Positions 16,209 to 25,874 are shown, counted from the first letter of the stretch. The stretch: DNA of 64,000 bases from Imperialibacter sp040222385 (GCF_040222385.1 NZ_JAVKDF010000017.1:186001-250000), one strand, 5' to 3'. Translations and numbers: made by a program. Notes: generated by a model not told the origin, from the letters alone.

Positions 16209-18821
16209 ATGAACTTCAATAACTACACTATAAAATCACAGGAGGCTGTTCAAAAGGCGGCCGAGGTCGCTCAAAGTTATGAGCAGCAGGCTATAGAGCC
16301 AGCGCATCTACTCAAAGCAATCATGTCGACAGATGAGAATGTTATGCCTTTTCTTTTGAAGAAATTAGGCATCAACAGGCTAAATCTGGACGAAAAAATT
16401 GAGGAAATAATAAATTCCTATCCTAAGATCTCAGGATCACAGCCCTATCTCTCTAATGAATCAGCGGCGGCCCTACAGAAGGCTGTCGGCTATCTCAAAG
16501 AGTTCGGTGACGAATTTGTGGCCGTTGAGCATATCATTCTTGGGTTACTTAGTAGCAAGGATAAAATTGCAACTGCGATGAAGTCGGCTGGGTTTGCAGA
16601 GAAGGAAATGAAGTTGGCCATCAAGGAACTCAGAGGTGGCAACACTGTAACAGATCAAAACGCCGAAGCAAAGTATAAATCGCTGGAGAGGTATTCGAAA
16701 AACCTCAACGAAATGGCCCGCCAGGGCAAGATAGATCCGGTTATCGGACGGGACGAAGAGATCAGAAGGGTGCTGCAAATCCTTTCCAGAAGGACTAAGA
16801 ATAATCCAATACTATTGGGTGAGCCGGGGGTGGGTAAAACCGCCATTGTTGAAGGGATGGCTCAAAGAATTGTGGACGGTGACGTGCCGGAAAACCTGAA
16901 GGAGAAAGTCCTTATCTCTCTGGATATGGGACTACTTGTGGCTGGCGCCAAATACAAGGGTGAGTTTGAAGAGCGGCTAAAAGCAGTGATCAAAGAAGTG
17001 ATCGACAGCGACGGGCAAATTATCCTCTTCATAGACGAAATACATACCCTTGTTGGCGCCGGTGGCGGAGGCGAAGGAGCAATGGACGCAGCCAACCTGC
17101 TGAAGCCTGCGTTGGCAAGAGGAGAGCTTCATGCGATCGGGGCCACCACGCTCAAGGAGTATCAAAAATATATTGAGAAAGACAAAGCCCTTGAAAGACG
17201 GTTCCAGGCGGTTGTCGTAGACGAGCCGTCTGTAGTGGACGCCATATCGATCCTCCGGGGCATTAAGGACAAATACGAACTGCACCACGGAGTTCGGATA
17301 AAGGATGACGCTGTGATAGCCGCAGTTGAGCTTTCAAGCAGATATATATCTGACAGGTTTTTGCCCGACAAAGCCATCGACTTAATGGATGAAGCAGCAT
17401 CGAAACTTCGGATTGAAATCGATTCACTTCCCGAGGAACTGGACGAGCTGAACAGGCGTATTATGCAACTGGAGATTGAACGAGAAGCTATTCGGCGGGA
17501 AAAAGACAAGGAGAAGGAAAAAGAGCTTTCAAGAACCATTGCCGACCTGAGCGAACAACGGGATGCACTCAAGGCCAAATGGCAGCATGAAAAGTCTGTG
17601 ATTCAAGGCATTCAGCACGAAAAGGAAGCCATCGAAAAATACAAACTGGAGGCAGAGCAAGCCGAAAGAAGTGGCGACTATGGGCGGGTAGCCGAGATTC
17701 GCTATGGGAAAATTGTAGAGAGCGAAGAAAAGCTCAAAAAATTCCAGGAGCAGCTAAAGGAACTTCAGGGAGGAAATTCGCTTTTGAAAGAAGAAGTTGA
17801 GGCCGAGGACATAGCCGAAATAGTAGGTAAGTGGACAGGTATACCCGTAAGCAAGATGCTTCAGAGCGACCGGGACAAACTTTTGAAGCTGGAAGAAGAA
17901 CTTGGAAAAAGAGTGGCCGGACAAAGTGAAGCCATTGAGGCGGTGGCTGATGCTGTCAGGCGAAGTCGTGCCGGTCTTCAGGATCCTAAGCGGCCTATAG
18001 GTTCGTTTATCTTCATGGGTACGACTGGTGTTGGTAAGACCGAGCTGGCAAAGGCGCTGGCCGAGTACCTGTTCAACGACGACAACGCCATGGTAAGAAT
18101 AGACATGAGTGAGTACCAGGAACGCCATGCTGTGAGCAGGCTTATTGGAGCTCCTCCAGGATATGTGGGTTACGATGAGGGAGGTCAACTGACAGAGGCG
18201 GTGAGGAGAAAACCTTACTCAGTCATCCTTCTGGACGAAATTGAGAAGGCGCACCCCGATGTGTTCAACATCCTGTTGCAAGTGCTTGACGATGGAAGGC
18301 TCACCGACAACAAGGGAAGAGTCGCTAATTTTAAGAACACCATCATCATCATGACCACCAATATTGGTTCTGGCATTATTCAGGATGCCTTCGACACCAT
18401 GAACGACTCGAACAGAGAAGCCACTTTGGCGGAAGTGAAAAAGAATGTGTTTGACCTTTTGAAAAAATCTGTGAGACCAGAGTTCCTCAACAGGATCGAC
18501 GAGACCATTCTTTTCGAGCCGTTGAATAAGAAGGACATTAGAAAAATTGTCGAAATACAGTTTAAGCTGATTCAGAGGAGACTGGAAGAAAACGGTATAA
18601 AACTGGAGGCTTCGGCAGACGTACTGGACTACCTTGGTGAAATGGGCTTTGATCCTCAGTTTGGTGCCAGGCCTTTAAAGAGAGTGATGCAAAGAATAAT
18701 TCTCAACGAGCTGTCGAAGCAGATTCTTGCAGGCAAGGTACAAAAGGACTCAGTCATTGGGGTGTCGCTCAACGACAACCGGGAGATTGAGTTTATTAAC
18801 CTGGATGAAGTCAAGATTTAG
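16209..18821 (+). CDS. clpB: ATP-dependent disaggregase ClpB
   Basis: ClpB is a hexameric AAA+ chaperone that pulls proteins out of aggregates with DnaK. The 870-residue protein has the N-domain (1-145), AAA1 with GEPGVGKTAIVEG and LFIDEIHTLVGAG, the long coiled-coil M domain (about 400-520) that distinguishes ClpB from ClpA, AAA2 with GTTGVGKTELAKA and ILLDEIEKAHPDV, and the C-terminal domain. I place the start at the ATG at 16209 because the family begins MNFNNYTIKSQEAVQ; an in-frame TTG at 16158 would add 17 unrelated residues. No CIRCE heat-shock element is visible upstream. Confidence 0.97.
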   Translation: MNFNNYTIKSQEAVQKAAEVAQSYEQQAIEPAHLLKAIMSTDENVMPFLLKKLGINRLNLDEKIEEIINSYPKISGSQPYLSNESAAALQKAVGYLKEFGDEFVAVEHIILGLLSSKDKIATAMKSAGFAEKEMKLAIKELRGGNTVTDQNAEAKYKSLERYSKNLNEMARQGKIDPVIGRDEEIRRVLQILSRRTKNNPILLGEPGVGKTAIVEGMAQRIVDGDVPENLKEKVLISLDMGLLVAGAKYKGEFEERLKAVIKEVIDSDGQIILFIDEIHTLVGAGGGGEGAMDAANLLKPALARGELHAIGATTLKEYQKYIEKDKALERRFQAVVVDEPSVVDAISILRGIKDKYELHHGVRIKDDAVIAAVELSSRYISDRFLPDKAIDLMDEAASKLRIEIDSLPEELDELNRRIMQLEIEREAIRREKDKEKEKELSRTIADLSEQRDALKAKWQHEKSVIQGIQHEKEAIEKYKLEAEQAERSGDYGRVAEIRYGKIVESEEKLKKFQEQLKELQGGNSLLKEEVEAEDIAEIVGKWTGIPVSKMLQSDRDKLLKLEEELGKRVAGQSEAIEAVADAVRRSRAGLQDPKRPIGSFIFMGTTGVGKTELAKALAEYLFNDDNAMVRIDMSEYQERHAVSRLIGAPPGYVGYDEGGQLTEAVRRKPYSVILLDEIEKAHPDVFNILLQVLDDGRLTDNKGRVANFKNTIIIMTTNIGSGIIQDAFDTMNDSNREATLAEVKKNVFDLLKKSVRPEFLNRIDETILFEPLNKKDIRKIVEIQFKLIQRRLEENGIKLEASADVLDYLGEMGFDPQFGARPLKRVMQRIILNELSKQILAGKVQKDSVIGVSLNDNREIEFINLDEVKI

Positions 18822-18848
18822 CCGTGGTTGATCTGAAATAAAAAAAGT

Positions 18849-18887
18849 AAAGGGAAGTCAGTTAACAACTGCTTCCCTTTTTTTATA
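18849..18887 (+). terminator. Intrinsic terminator after clpB
   Basis: AAAGGGAAG and CTTCCCTTT arms (18849-18857 and 18872-18880) enclose an inner CAGTT/AACTG stem with a single bulged T, followed by a run of seven T. It ends the clpB transcript. Confidence 0.9.
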
Positions 18888-18991
18888 TTCTTATAGCTGG
18901 ATCAAAAGACCTTGAAGATCTATACAAAGGTATCCAGCTCACTTTGACCTAAACGATCAACATCAGCATACATCTTTCTCATGTAAGAAAA

Positions 18992-19022
18992 ATAAAAAAA
19001 GGAGCACATTCCTGTACTCCTT
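18992..19022 (-). terminator. Intrinsic terminator after secDF
   Basis: Read on the minus strand, a GGAGTAC/GTGCTCC stem (one G-U pair) with a 6-nt loop is followed by seven T. It lies about 25 bp after the secDF stop. Confidence 0.85.
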
Positions 19023-19044
19023 CTCTTAGCGACGGTTTACACTT

Positions 19045-22032
19045 TTACTTCTTTTTCTTCTCAAAGTCTAAAACAACCGGAGTTGCAATAAACAACGAAG
19101 AGTACGTTCCTATCAAAATACCAATCAATAGGGTAAAAGAGAACCCTTTGAGGACTGCTCCGCCGAACAAGAAAAGAATCAATACCACAAACAGGGTGGT
19201 AGCAGAAGTGATGGTGGTTCTGCTTATTGTTTCGTTTAGTGCCAGGTTAAACACTGTCTTGTTATCGCTTGACGGTCTCAATTGCATATTCTCCCTCACC
19301 CGGTCAAACACCACCACGGTATCGTTGATTGAATAACCGATCAGCGTCAACATGGCTGCTATAAATACCTGATCAACCTCGAAAGAAAGGCCGAACAAGT
19401 TCGCAATCGCCAAAGCCGCCAGCACGAAAAGCACGTCGTGGAACAGAGCCACCAGGGCGCCCAGGCCAAATTGCCATTTCCTGAATCGTATCAGTATGTA
19501 AAGGAAGATGGTAATCAGAGCGAAAATCACTGACTCCGTAGACGAAGCCTTTATGTCATCTGCAATTGTTGCACCTACTTTCGAGGAGCTCGAAATAGCA
19601 AAATGTGTATCGTCCACTTTACTATCGTCCTCGGTATATTGGAACCCGGTGATGCTACTCACACCGCTGATCAAAGCTTCCCTCACTTGCAAGTCGGCTT
19701 CGTCCGATTCATTATTGATCAAAAAGCTAGTTGTAATTTTCAGCACATTGTCACCGCCGTACCACTTCACTTCTGTGCTCTGCCCATCAAAGGAGTCTGA
19801 CAGCTTCACTTTCATCTCTGATGGCGTCTGGGGAGAAGCGAACGACACAATGTAAGAGCGCCCGCCAGTGAAGTCAACACCCATGCTTAGGCCTCCTTTG
19901 ATAATAAAAGCTACTATACCCAGCGCAATGAACGTGCCTGAGAAAATGTAAGCCAATTTTCTCTTTCCTATGAAATCCACTTTTGTGTCCTGTAGGAAGT
20001 TCTTCGAAAGAGGTGAGTCAAAGCTAATCTTACTCTCATCACCTTTCTTAGACCACCACTCCACAATTACTCTTGTGATGAATACAGCTGAGAAGAATGA
20101 ACAAACAATACCAATCATCAGTGTAATGGCAAAGCCTTTCACAGGTCCCTGGCCCAGCGTATAAAGGATAAGACCAGTAAGGAAGGTGGTAGCGTTGGAG
20201 TCAATGATAGAGCTGTAAGCCTTTTCATAACCCCCAGAGATTGCCTGCTTAATAGAGGCACCGCCTCTTAGCTCCTCACGAATCCTTTCAAAGATCAACA
20301 CGTTGGCGTCAATCGCCATACCAATGGTAAGCACTATACCCGCAATACCCGGAAGGGTGAGTGAGGCACTTAGCTGGGCCAAAATCCCAAGTATGAAGAA
20401 CACGTTGAAGGCAAGTGCCAGGTTGGCGATGAAACCACCCTTGGCATAATAAGCCACCATGAAAATGATCACAATGGCCAAACCAGCCACAATTGATATG
20501 ATTCCCTGCTGCTGAGCCTCTTTACCAAGCGTCGGCCCAATTACTACGTCTTCCACGATAGTCGTCGGTGCCGGAAGTGTACCGGCCTTTAGCACATTGG
20601 CCAAATCCTTGGCTTCCTCCAGTGTAAATGTGCCGGTAATAGAAGAGCTACCGTTAGGTATTTCACCCTGCACCATTGGCGCTGAATAAACGTAATTGTC
20701 AAGTACAATGGCAATCCGCCGATTGATGTTCTCGCTGGTAAGCTTTCTCCAGGCTTTTGCCCCTGTAGCATTCATTTGCATGCTCACAGCCGGCCTGGCG
20801 CTTTGATCCAGGTCCTGACGGGCATCCGTGATTACTTCGCCGGTAAGAGGGGCTCTGCCACCTCTGCTCGTTTTTACTGCGTATAGCTCCAGAAGTTCCT
20901 CGGTTGAAAATTCGTCGATTTGCGTCGGTTTTACTGCCCAAAGAAATTTCATCGTTGAAGGAATCATGCCCTGCACGTCTTTGCGCTCAAAAATGCGGTT
21001 GATTTTGGCAGTGTCCTTCACATCATACATCAGCCCATAACCACCTTTCATCAAGCTGAAAAGTGGTGACTGTCCGCTCGACAGCGCTGATATGTCAGAG
21101 GTATCTGACTCCAACTGAGCAGCCAAATCTGTAGAATCGTCAGCCGTTGAGTCAGAAAGTAAGTCAGCCAGGTCATTTGATGCAGTGGTTGACTCTGCGG
21201 CGCTCGAGTCTGGATAAACAGTTACTTCAGCATTCTTTGCTTTCTCATCGTCAACAACCAGCTGATTGATAGCCGAAAGTGTGCTGAAAATGTCATTGAC
21301 TTCATTTACTTCCCAAAACTCAAGCTGCGCAACACCCTGTAAAAGCTTGCGAACCCTTTCAGGGTTATCAACTCCGGGTAATTCTATCTGAATGCGGCCT
21401 GTGCCCGGCAGTCTCTGAATATTTGGCTGCGATGTTCCAAACCTGTCGATACGAGTACGCAGAATCTGAAAAGAACGATCAATTGCATTTTCAACTTCGA
21501 AATTGATGATTTCCAGCACCTCTTCGTCAGTAGACTGAAGGCTGATGCGCCCCCTATTTGCTGCATTGGCAAAAATATAGCTTAGCTTTTGACCGGGAGC
21601 ATTCCGCTGATAGGCAGCATAGAACTCGGGAACAAAGCTGGCCTGAGACGTCAGGGTTACTTGCCTCGCCTCATTCAGCGATGCGATGAAAGCCGGATCC
21701 TTGCTATCACCGCTCAGCCCCTTTACAATCTCAATCGGCGACACCTCAAGGGTTACGTGCATACCTCCCTGAAGGTCAAGGCCGAGGTTTAATTCAGTCT
21801 CCTTTATTTCTTTGTATGTGAATTCAATACCCAAAAAATTGTAGACTGGCTCATTCCAAACCGAATCCAGGTACTGTTGTTTTTTGGTAAAATTAATTGT
21901 CCCAGAGGCGTCGGTCGCATACTGCTCGGCCTTGCGCTGTACTCCCTTCGACACGAATGTGAAGGAGAGGTAATAGATACATAGTAAGGAAACAACTACG
22001 GTAAGTAGTATTATTCCACCTTTATTTTTCAT
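19045..22032 (-). CDS. secDF: Fused protein translocase subunit SecDF
   Basis: SecD and SecF use the proton gradient to help Sec-dependent export across the inner membrane. Here both are fused in one 995-residue protein, as is usual in Bacteroidota. The SecD part has the N-terminal helix, the GLDLQGGMHVTLEV motif, a periplasmic domain with an Asp/Ser/Thr-rich insertion at about 270-320, and the LTIGMAIDANVLIFERIREEL helix pair. The SecF part begins near residue 690 with SMGVDFTGGRSY and has TLIGYSINDTVVVFDRVREN. Both conserved Asp-containing helices needed for proton use are intact. A terminator follows the gene. Confidence 0.97.
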   Translation of the reverse strand: MKNKGGIILLTVVVSLLCIYYLSFTFVSKGVQRKAEQYATDASGTINFTKKQQYLDSVWNEPVYNFLGIEFTYKEIKETELNLGLDLQGGMHVTLEVSPIEIVKGLSGDSKDPAFIASLNEARQVTLTSQASFVPEFYAAYQRNAPGQKLSYIFANAANRGRISLQSTDEEVLEIINFEVENAIDRSFQILRTRIDRFGTSQPNIQRLPGTGRIQIELPGVDNPERVRKLLQGVAQLEFWEVNEVNDIFSTLSAINQLVVDDEKAKNAEVTVYPDSSAAESTTASNDLADLLSDSTADDSTDLAAQLESDTSDISALSSGQSPLFSLMKGGYGLMYDVKDTAKINRIFERKDVQGMIPSTMKFLWAVKPTQIDEFSTEELLELYAVKTSRGGRAPLTGEVITDARQDLDQSARPAVSMQMNATGAKAWRKLTSENINRRIAIVLDNYVYSAPMVQGEIPNGSSSITGTFTLEEAKDLANVLKAGTLPAPTTIVEDVVIGPTLGKEAQQQGIISIVAGLAIVIIFMVAYYAKGGFIANLALAFNVFFILGILAQLSASLTLPGIAGIVLTIGMAIDANVLIFERIREELRGGASIKQAISGGYEKAYSSIIDSNATTFLTGLILYTLGQGPVKGFAITLMIGIVCSFFSAVFITRVIVEWWSKKGDESKISFDSPLSKNFLQDTKVDFIGKRKLAYIFSGTFIALGIVAFIIKGGLSMGVDFTGGRSYIVSFASPQTPSEMKVKLSDSFDGQSTEVKWYGGDNVLKITTSFLINNESDEADLQVREALISGVSSITGFQYTEDDSKVDDTHFAISSSSKVGATIADDIKASSTESVIFALITIFLYILIRFRKWQFGLGALVALFHDVLFVLAALAIANLFGLSFEVDQVFIAAMLTLIGYSINDTVVVFDRVRENMQLRPSSDNKTVFNLALNETISRTTITSATTLFVVLILFLFGGAVLKGFSFTLLIGILIGTYSSLFIATPVVLDFEKKKK

Positions 22033-22192
22033 GAGTGTTATGTTTATTTTTCAGTAGTTTATTTAATAGCTCATCACCATGCCGCACAAAATTCCTCTAC
22101 TTTTTACGTGATTAGCCCTAAAGGCTATTTCGTGGGCAGTATGTATGAGATTATCAGCAGGCCAGACTCGGCCTTACAGGGAAAGGGGTTCC

Positions 22193-22603
22193 CTAAGGGG
22201 CGTTTGCAGCTATAATGTCTGTGAAGAGTACCCTAAAATACTCCCAACCCGCTTTATATAGCTGCTGCGGAATCTCCGCCTTAAATTCAGGTAAATCAAC
22301 GTCGAACGACTCCCAAACGATGGGCGTATAAGTCACATGCAGTTGGATTCCCTGCGAAACAGCCTGGATCTTATATACTGTTTTTTGCGAATCAGTATTA
22401 TCGTCGGCCGGCCGGTGGGCTTCAAACTGCAAATTGTCTGTGTCACCCTGGGTCTGAGCGACTTCACTTTTATTAACATCAGCATCAATAGAGGTTAAGC
22501 TGAACTGAAAAACAGACGTGCATGCCACTACCACGGCAGCCAGTAGACCCACTGCCAATGTGATGCTTTTCTTCTTGCTTAATATTTTCAACTGAGTTTT
22601 CAT
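22193..22603 (-). CDS. Small secreted or membrane-anchored protein of unknown function
   Basis: The 136-residue product starts MKTQLKILSKKK, has one hydrophobic signal or anchor (about 12-35) with a cysteine in VVACTS that could be a lipid-attachment site, and a soluble domain containing a Trp-rich strand (YTPIVWESFDVDLPEF) and a C-terminal helix. I use the ATG at 22603; a TTG 12 bases upstream is also in frame but overlaps a -7 box. I do not recognise the family. It lies between secDF and udk on the same strand, with a separate promoter. Confidence 0.65.
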   Translation of the reverse strand: MKTQLKILSKKKSITLAVGLLAAVVVACTSVFQFSLTSIDADVNKSEVAQTQGDTDNLQFEAHRPADDNTDSQKTVYKIQAVSQGIQLHVTYTPIVWESFDVDLPEFKAEIPQQLYKAGWEYFRVLFTDIIAANAP

Positions 22604-22612
22604 GAAGAACCG

Positions 22613-22620
22613 CAAAAGTA
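22613..22620 (-). promoter_or_regulatory. Bacteroidota -7 box (TACTTTTG) next to the start of the 22603 gene
   Basis: TACTTTTG matches TAnnTTTG on the minus strand. Counting its last G as -7 puts the transcript start at about 22606, only 3 nt before the ATG, so the mRNA would be almost leaderless. No well-spaced TTTG is seen at -33. Confidence 0.45.
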
Positions 22621-22656
22621 AGGCTTTCCGCCAAACTTCCCAGTAAAGTTGTCGAT

Positions 22657-23286
22657 TTATGCCTTTCTGTCGGCCAGTTCCATTTTCAGATAAGCAACCA
22701 CCACCTGTAGTGCCTTCTTAAAATGATGGTTGTTGGGAATTATGATATCAGCCTCATGTTTAAGGGGCTCAATGTACTTTTCGAACGTCGGAGCCACATG
22801 TTTTTCATAGCGGTAGAGTACATCATCCAAATCATATCCCCTTTCCAGGGCATCTCTGGTTATCCGACGCTTGAGCATGAGGTAGTTCTTGGCCTCAATA
22901 AAAAGCTTGAGGTCGAAAAGGCTGGAGAGCTCTTTGTCATAAAATACAAAAATGCCTTCGGCAATAATTATAGGCGACGGATTAAAGACAAGTTCCTTTG
23001 GTGTGACGTTGGGGTTGTTGAAGGTATACTCTTGCCTGTGCACGGTCTTGCCTCTTTTGAGCTCCTCCAGGTCATGCCGAAATTCGTCGAAATCTATAGA
23101 AAGAGGGGTGTCGAAATTTTTGACACCGTTTTCATCAACTGGCTGCGTGTCTCTTGATTTATAGTAATTGTCCTGAGAGACAAGACAGATTTCGCCTTCC
23201 TGAAAAACCTCCATCAGGCTGCTGAGAAACAACGTCTTTCCAGAGGCACTGCCTCCAGTCATTCCTACAACAAGCGGTTCTTTCAT
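22657..23286 (-). CDS. udk: Uridine kinase
   Basis: Uridine kinase phosphorylates uridine and cytidine with ATP or GTP in pyrimidine salvage. The 209-residue protein has the P-loop GGSASGKT at the N-terminus, QDNYYKS, FDTPLSIDFDEF and the nucleoside-site segment HRQEYTFNNPN, IIAEGIFVFYD and the lid region MLKRRITRDALERGYD. The length is normal. Its ATG overlaps the rdgB stop in an ATGA junction, so it is translated from the rdgB-containing operon. Confidence 0.93.
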   Translation of the reverse strand: MKEPLVVGMTGGSASGKTLFLSSLMEVFQEGEICLVSQDNYYKSRDTQPVDENGVKNFDTPLSIDFDEFRHDLEELKRGKTVHRQEYTFNNPNVTPKELVFNPSPIIIAEGIFVFYDKELSSLFDLKLFIEAKNYLMLKRRITRDALERGYDLDDVLYRYEKHVAPTFEKYIEPLKHEADIIIPNNHHFKKALQVVVAYLKMELADRKA

Positions 23287-23882
23287 TTTAGGCTAGCGGA
23301 CATTTGCTGAAACTTCAAAAAGGCAGCAAACTTTGCGAGGGCTCTGCCCCGGTGACTTATTGCATTTTTTTCCTTGCTCCCCATTTCAGCAAAAGTAAGT
23401 GTTTTACCCTCAGGTAAAAAAACCGGATCATAGCCAAAGCCTCCGGCACCTGTTACCTGTGCAGTTATTTCTCCAAATACCTTTCCTTCGAACTGATAAA
23501 TGCTACCCGCATCAATAAAGGTCATTACTGTTTTGAAGTGCGCCTTTCTTTGCCGGCTTCCGTCGAGTTTTTTCAGCAGCAGCGCAATATTGTCTTCTCC
23601 ACTTCGGTGGTCACCGGCATACCTTGCAGAAATAACGCCCGGCTCGCCGTTGAGAGAATCAACCAGCAGGCCCGTATCATCTGCCAGGCAATTGATTTGG
23701 TAATGATCCCAAATGTATTGGGCCTTCTGCAGAGAATTCCCTTCAATAGTTGGCTGAGTTTCAGGGATATCGTCGGTGCAGCCAATATCAGAAAGGGAGA
23801 GCAATTGATAGCTCTCCCCCAGTATCTCTTTTATCTCCTTTAGCTTGTGTGCATTATTAGATGCAATACAAATCTCGATCAT
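23283..23882 (-). CDS. rdgB: Non-canonical purine NTP pyrophosphatase (RdgB/HAM1)
   Basis: This enzyme hydrolyses dITP, XTP and ITP to keep damaged purines out of nucleic acids. The 199-residue protein starts MIEICIASNNAHKLKEI, the classical substrate-binding N-terminus, and has ADDTGLLVDSLNGEPGV, SARYAGDH, the FGYDPVFLPEG motif and SHRGRALAKF. I take the ATG at 23882; a longer in-frame start at 23921 would overlap the preceding FKBP gene and add residues foreign to the family. Its TGA overlaps the udk start by 4 bp. Confidence 0.95.
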   Translation of the reverse strand: MIEICIASNNAHKLKEIKEILGESYQLLSLSDIGCTDDIPETQPTIEGNSLQKAQYIWDHYQINCLADDTGLLVDSLNGEPGVISARYAGDHRSGEDNIALLLKKLDGSRQRKAHFKTVMTFIDAGSIYQFEGKVFGEITAQVTGAGGFGYDPVFLPEGKTLTFAEMGSKEKNAISHRGRALAKFAAFLKFQQMSASLK

Positions 23883-23890
23883 TTCTGACG

Positions 23891-24460
23891 CTAACGAATT
23901 TGAACCATTTTCAACTCCCACACGGATGGTGAGTTGGCCGGTATTTGTCCGTAGGCAACCGTCCCAAAGGCCAGCTTTGAAGGCAGGTAAAATACGTATC
24001 TATCGTTCAATTTCATTAGCTGACTGCCTTCTTTAAGCCCTGCTACCTGAAAACCTGAGAAAACAAATCCTGCACCAAAATTGAATTTGTAGGGTACGTA
24101 GGCAATGGCTGAGTCATAGATATTGTACTTCAAAGCCACGTCAGTGAACGTAGTCTCTATTACGGCGCTATCCATTCTGCTGATGGTAAAGTGCACCGAA
24201 ACGATGTCATTCTTATTGGGTGCAGGCCCGCTGCCCTCTTCAAGAATCTTGTACCTAAGTCCGCTCTCCGTAGTCTGCACGCCCTCAATGCCGTACTTAG
24301 CCAAATATTCATCAATGGCTATGCTGTCCTTTTTGTATTGCGCCTCCACATCAAATACAGGGTCAGGCTCGTCCACGCTAAGATCGCAGCTTGCAAGTGA
24401 CGCTGCCAGCGTTCCAACAAACAAAATAACCGCAGCTGTTCTAACTCTAAATACCATCAC
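23891..24460 (-). CDS. FKBP-like lipoprotein with degenerate active site
   Basis: The 189-residue product has a lipoprotein signal (LASLASC) and an FKBP-type domain at about 60-189. Several residues of the prolyl-isomerase pocket are replaced: the FKBP12 Tyr26 position is Phe (VSVHF), the FD pair is absent, Trp59 is Phe (FSGFQVAG), Tyr82 is Phe (LAFGTV) and Phe99 is Trp (SVWELK). It may act as a chaperone or scaffold rather than an isomerase. It is the third FKBP gene in a row and lies 10 bp after the second and 8 bp before rdgB. Some FKBP lipoproteins next to nrnA in gliding bacteria are called GldI; that role is not shown here. Confidence 0.88.
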   Translation of the reverse strand: MMVFRVRTAAVILFVGTLAASLASCDLSVDEPDPVFDVEAQYKKDSIAIDEYLAKYGIEGVQTTESGLRYKILEEGSGPAPNKNDIVSVHFTISRMDSAVIETTFTDVALKYNIYDSAIAYVPYKFNFGAGFVFSGFQVAGLKEGSQLMKLNDRYVFYLPSKLAFGTVAYGQIPANSPSVWELKMVQIR

Positions 24461-24470
24461 TAGACTTTAT

Positions 24471-24953
24471 TTATCTTTTGCTGTCTAAAACCTCAATCTT
24501 AAAAATCAAAACCTGATTGGCCCCTATATCGTCCCCAAAGCCTCTCGTGCCATAGCCAAGATTTGAAGGTATGAGCAATATGGCTTCGCTGCCTACAGGC
24601 AACAGCGCCACTCCCTCATCCCATCCTTTAATTACTTTACCAACACCAAGCGTAAACTTATATGCCTCGCCGGTATCATAAGAAGAATCAAATTTTTTGC
24701 CACTTAGCAGTTTACCTTCGTAGTTTACAGTGACTACTTCGTTCACTCTGGGGAAGGCACCGGTGCCTTCCCTGGTGATTGTGTACCTGAGCCCACTTGT
24801 TGTCGTTTGAACATTTTTCAGGTCGTTCTTCTTAATGTACTTATCGATAGCATCGTACTGCTCCTGTAGCGTAAGCGGATCATCATCTTTATTACATCCC
24901 AACGTCACCAATCCAATCACCACAAGTAAAAGAAGAGAAATTCGCTTTATCAT
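24471..24953 (-). CDS. FKBP-type peptidyl-prolyl isomerase lipoprotein
   Basis: The 160-residue protein has a lipoprotein signal with LGC at residues 18-20, a helical linker beginning YDAIDKYIKKN, and a canonical FKBP domain (about 65-160). The pocket residues are present: NYEG, KKFDSS, YKFTLG, GKVIKGWDEG, NLGYGTRG and LIFKIEVL. It is expected to act as a prolyl isomerase at the periplasmic face of a membrane. The gene lies 3 bp after the 305-residue FKBP gene and 10 bp before the degenerate FKBP gene. Confidence 0.93.
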   Translation of the reverse strand: MIKRISLLLLVVIGLVTLGCNKDDDPLTLQEQYDAIDKYIKKNDLKNVQTTTSGLRYTITREGTGAFPRVNEVVTVNYEGKLLSGKKFDSSYDTGEAYKFTLGVGKVIKGWDEGVALLPVGSEAILLIPSNLGYGTRGFGDDIGANQVLIFKIEVLDSKR

Positions 24954-24956
24954 AGT

Positions 24957-25874
24957 CTACATTTGTTCGATCCCAACCAACACTACTTCAAATTTTAAAA
25001 TCTCGTTTGGCTTAATTGCTCCGCCCGCACCTCTTGCGCCGTATGCCAGAGAAGATGGCACGTACAATGTGGCTTCTGCACCTGTGTTAAGCAGGGCAAT
25101 GCCTTCGTCCCAGCCCGGAATTACTTGGCCCCGGCCTATCACAAACTGTAGTGGCTCACCCCCGTCATGGTCATAAGATGCATCAAATTTCTCTCCGCCA
25201 AGGGTGGTGCCAATATAGTGTACGTTAACCATGCTTCCGGGAGTCGGAGTTTCGCCGGTGCCCTGCTTTGTGATAACGTAGCGAAGGCCGGACTCAGTGG
25301 TTTGAGCGGCAATATTATTGTCAGCCAAATATTTGTCGATGATTTCACCGTCAACTATAATTTGACCTTCGGCCTCCATCTGCATTTTTTCCATTTCAGC
25401 TTGCTGTAACGCCATCTGCTCCTCCTGATATTGTTCTTCGCTCATCATATCCACCAGGCTGCAATTGAAGGTGATCTGGCTGCCTCTCTTGATAGAGTCC
25501 GGCAACTGAGTTCCGAATGTATCCTCAAATAGTGCTTCAGCGGTCATTTTAAATTGCACACTGTCTCCCTTTTTTAGTTCACGGAACACTTCGTAAAGTA
25601 CTCCCTGAGTTTGCCAGGCAGAATCATTGTAAAGCATAGGCAATGGTCTTCCTCCTCCGGCTTCTACGCTATTGAATAGTGCATTGCCATTCTCGTTGAG
25701 GTAAGAAATATGCATAGTAAGAATCTGGCCATCCTTAGGCTTCTCCCCTTCGCCACTGCGGATGTAAGACACCTCTGCCCCGGATTTCGTTGTAAATTTG
25801 TCAGAACCACCACAGGCAATTACCAGTGCAGCCAGTCCCAGCAACCCTGATAGATTTTTAATTTTATTAAACAT
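24957..25874 (-). CDS. Double-domain FKBP-type isomerase lipoprotein
   Basis: The 305-residue lipoprotein (ALVIAC signal) carries two FKBP modules. The N-terminal one (about 30-145) has the fold signature but lacks the pocket Trp and the FD pair. A Glu/Gln/Met-rich helical linker (about 145-175) leads to a second, canonical domain (about 190-305) with VHYIGTTLGGEKFD, GQVIPGWDEG and SLAYGARG. An inactive plus active pair is typical of dimeric periplasmic FKBPs where one part binds clients. The start overlaps the end of nrnA by 8 bp. Confidence 0.93.
   Translation of the reverse strand: MFNKIKNLSGLLGLAALVIACGGSDKFTTKSGAEVSYIRSGEGEKPKDGQILTMHISYLNENGNALFNSVEAGGGRPLPMLYNDSAWQTQGVLYEVFRELKKGDSVQFKMTAEALFEDTFGTQLPDSIKRGSQITFNCSLVDMMSEEQYQEEQMALQQAEMEKMQMEAEGQIIVDGEIIDKYLADNNIAAQTTESGLRYVITKQGTGETPTPGSMVNVHYIGTTLGGEKFDASYDHDGGEPLQFVIGRGQVIPGWDEGIALLNTGAEATLYVPSSLAYGARGAGGAIKPNEILKFEVVLVGIEQM

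Noticed and set aside
22140..22192. Inverted repeats GGCC and AGGGAA/TTCCCT as terminator of the udk operon
   Set aside because: Short stems without a T-run on either strand.
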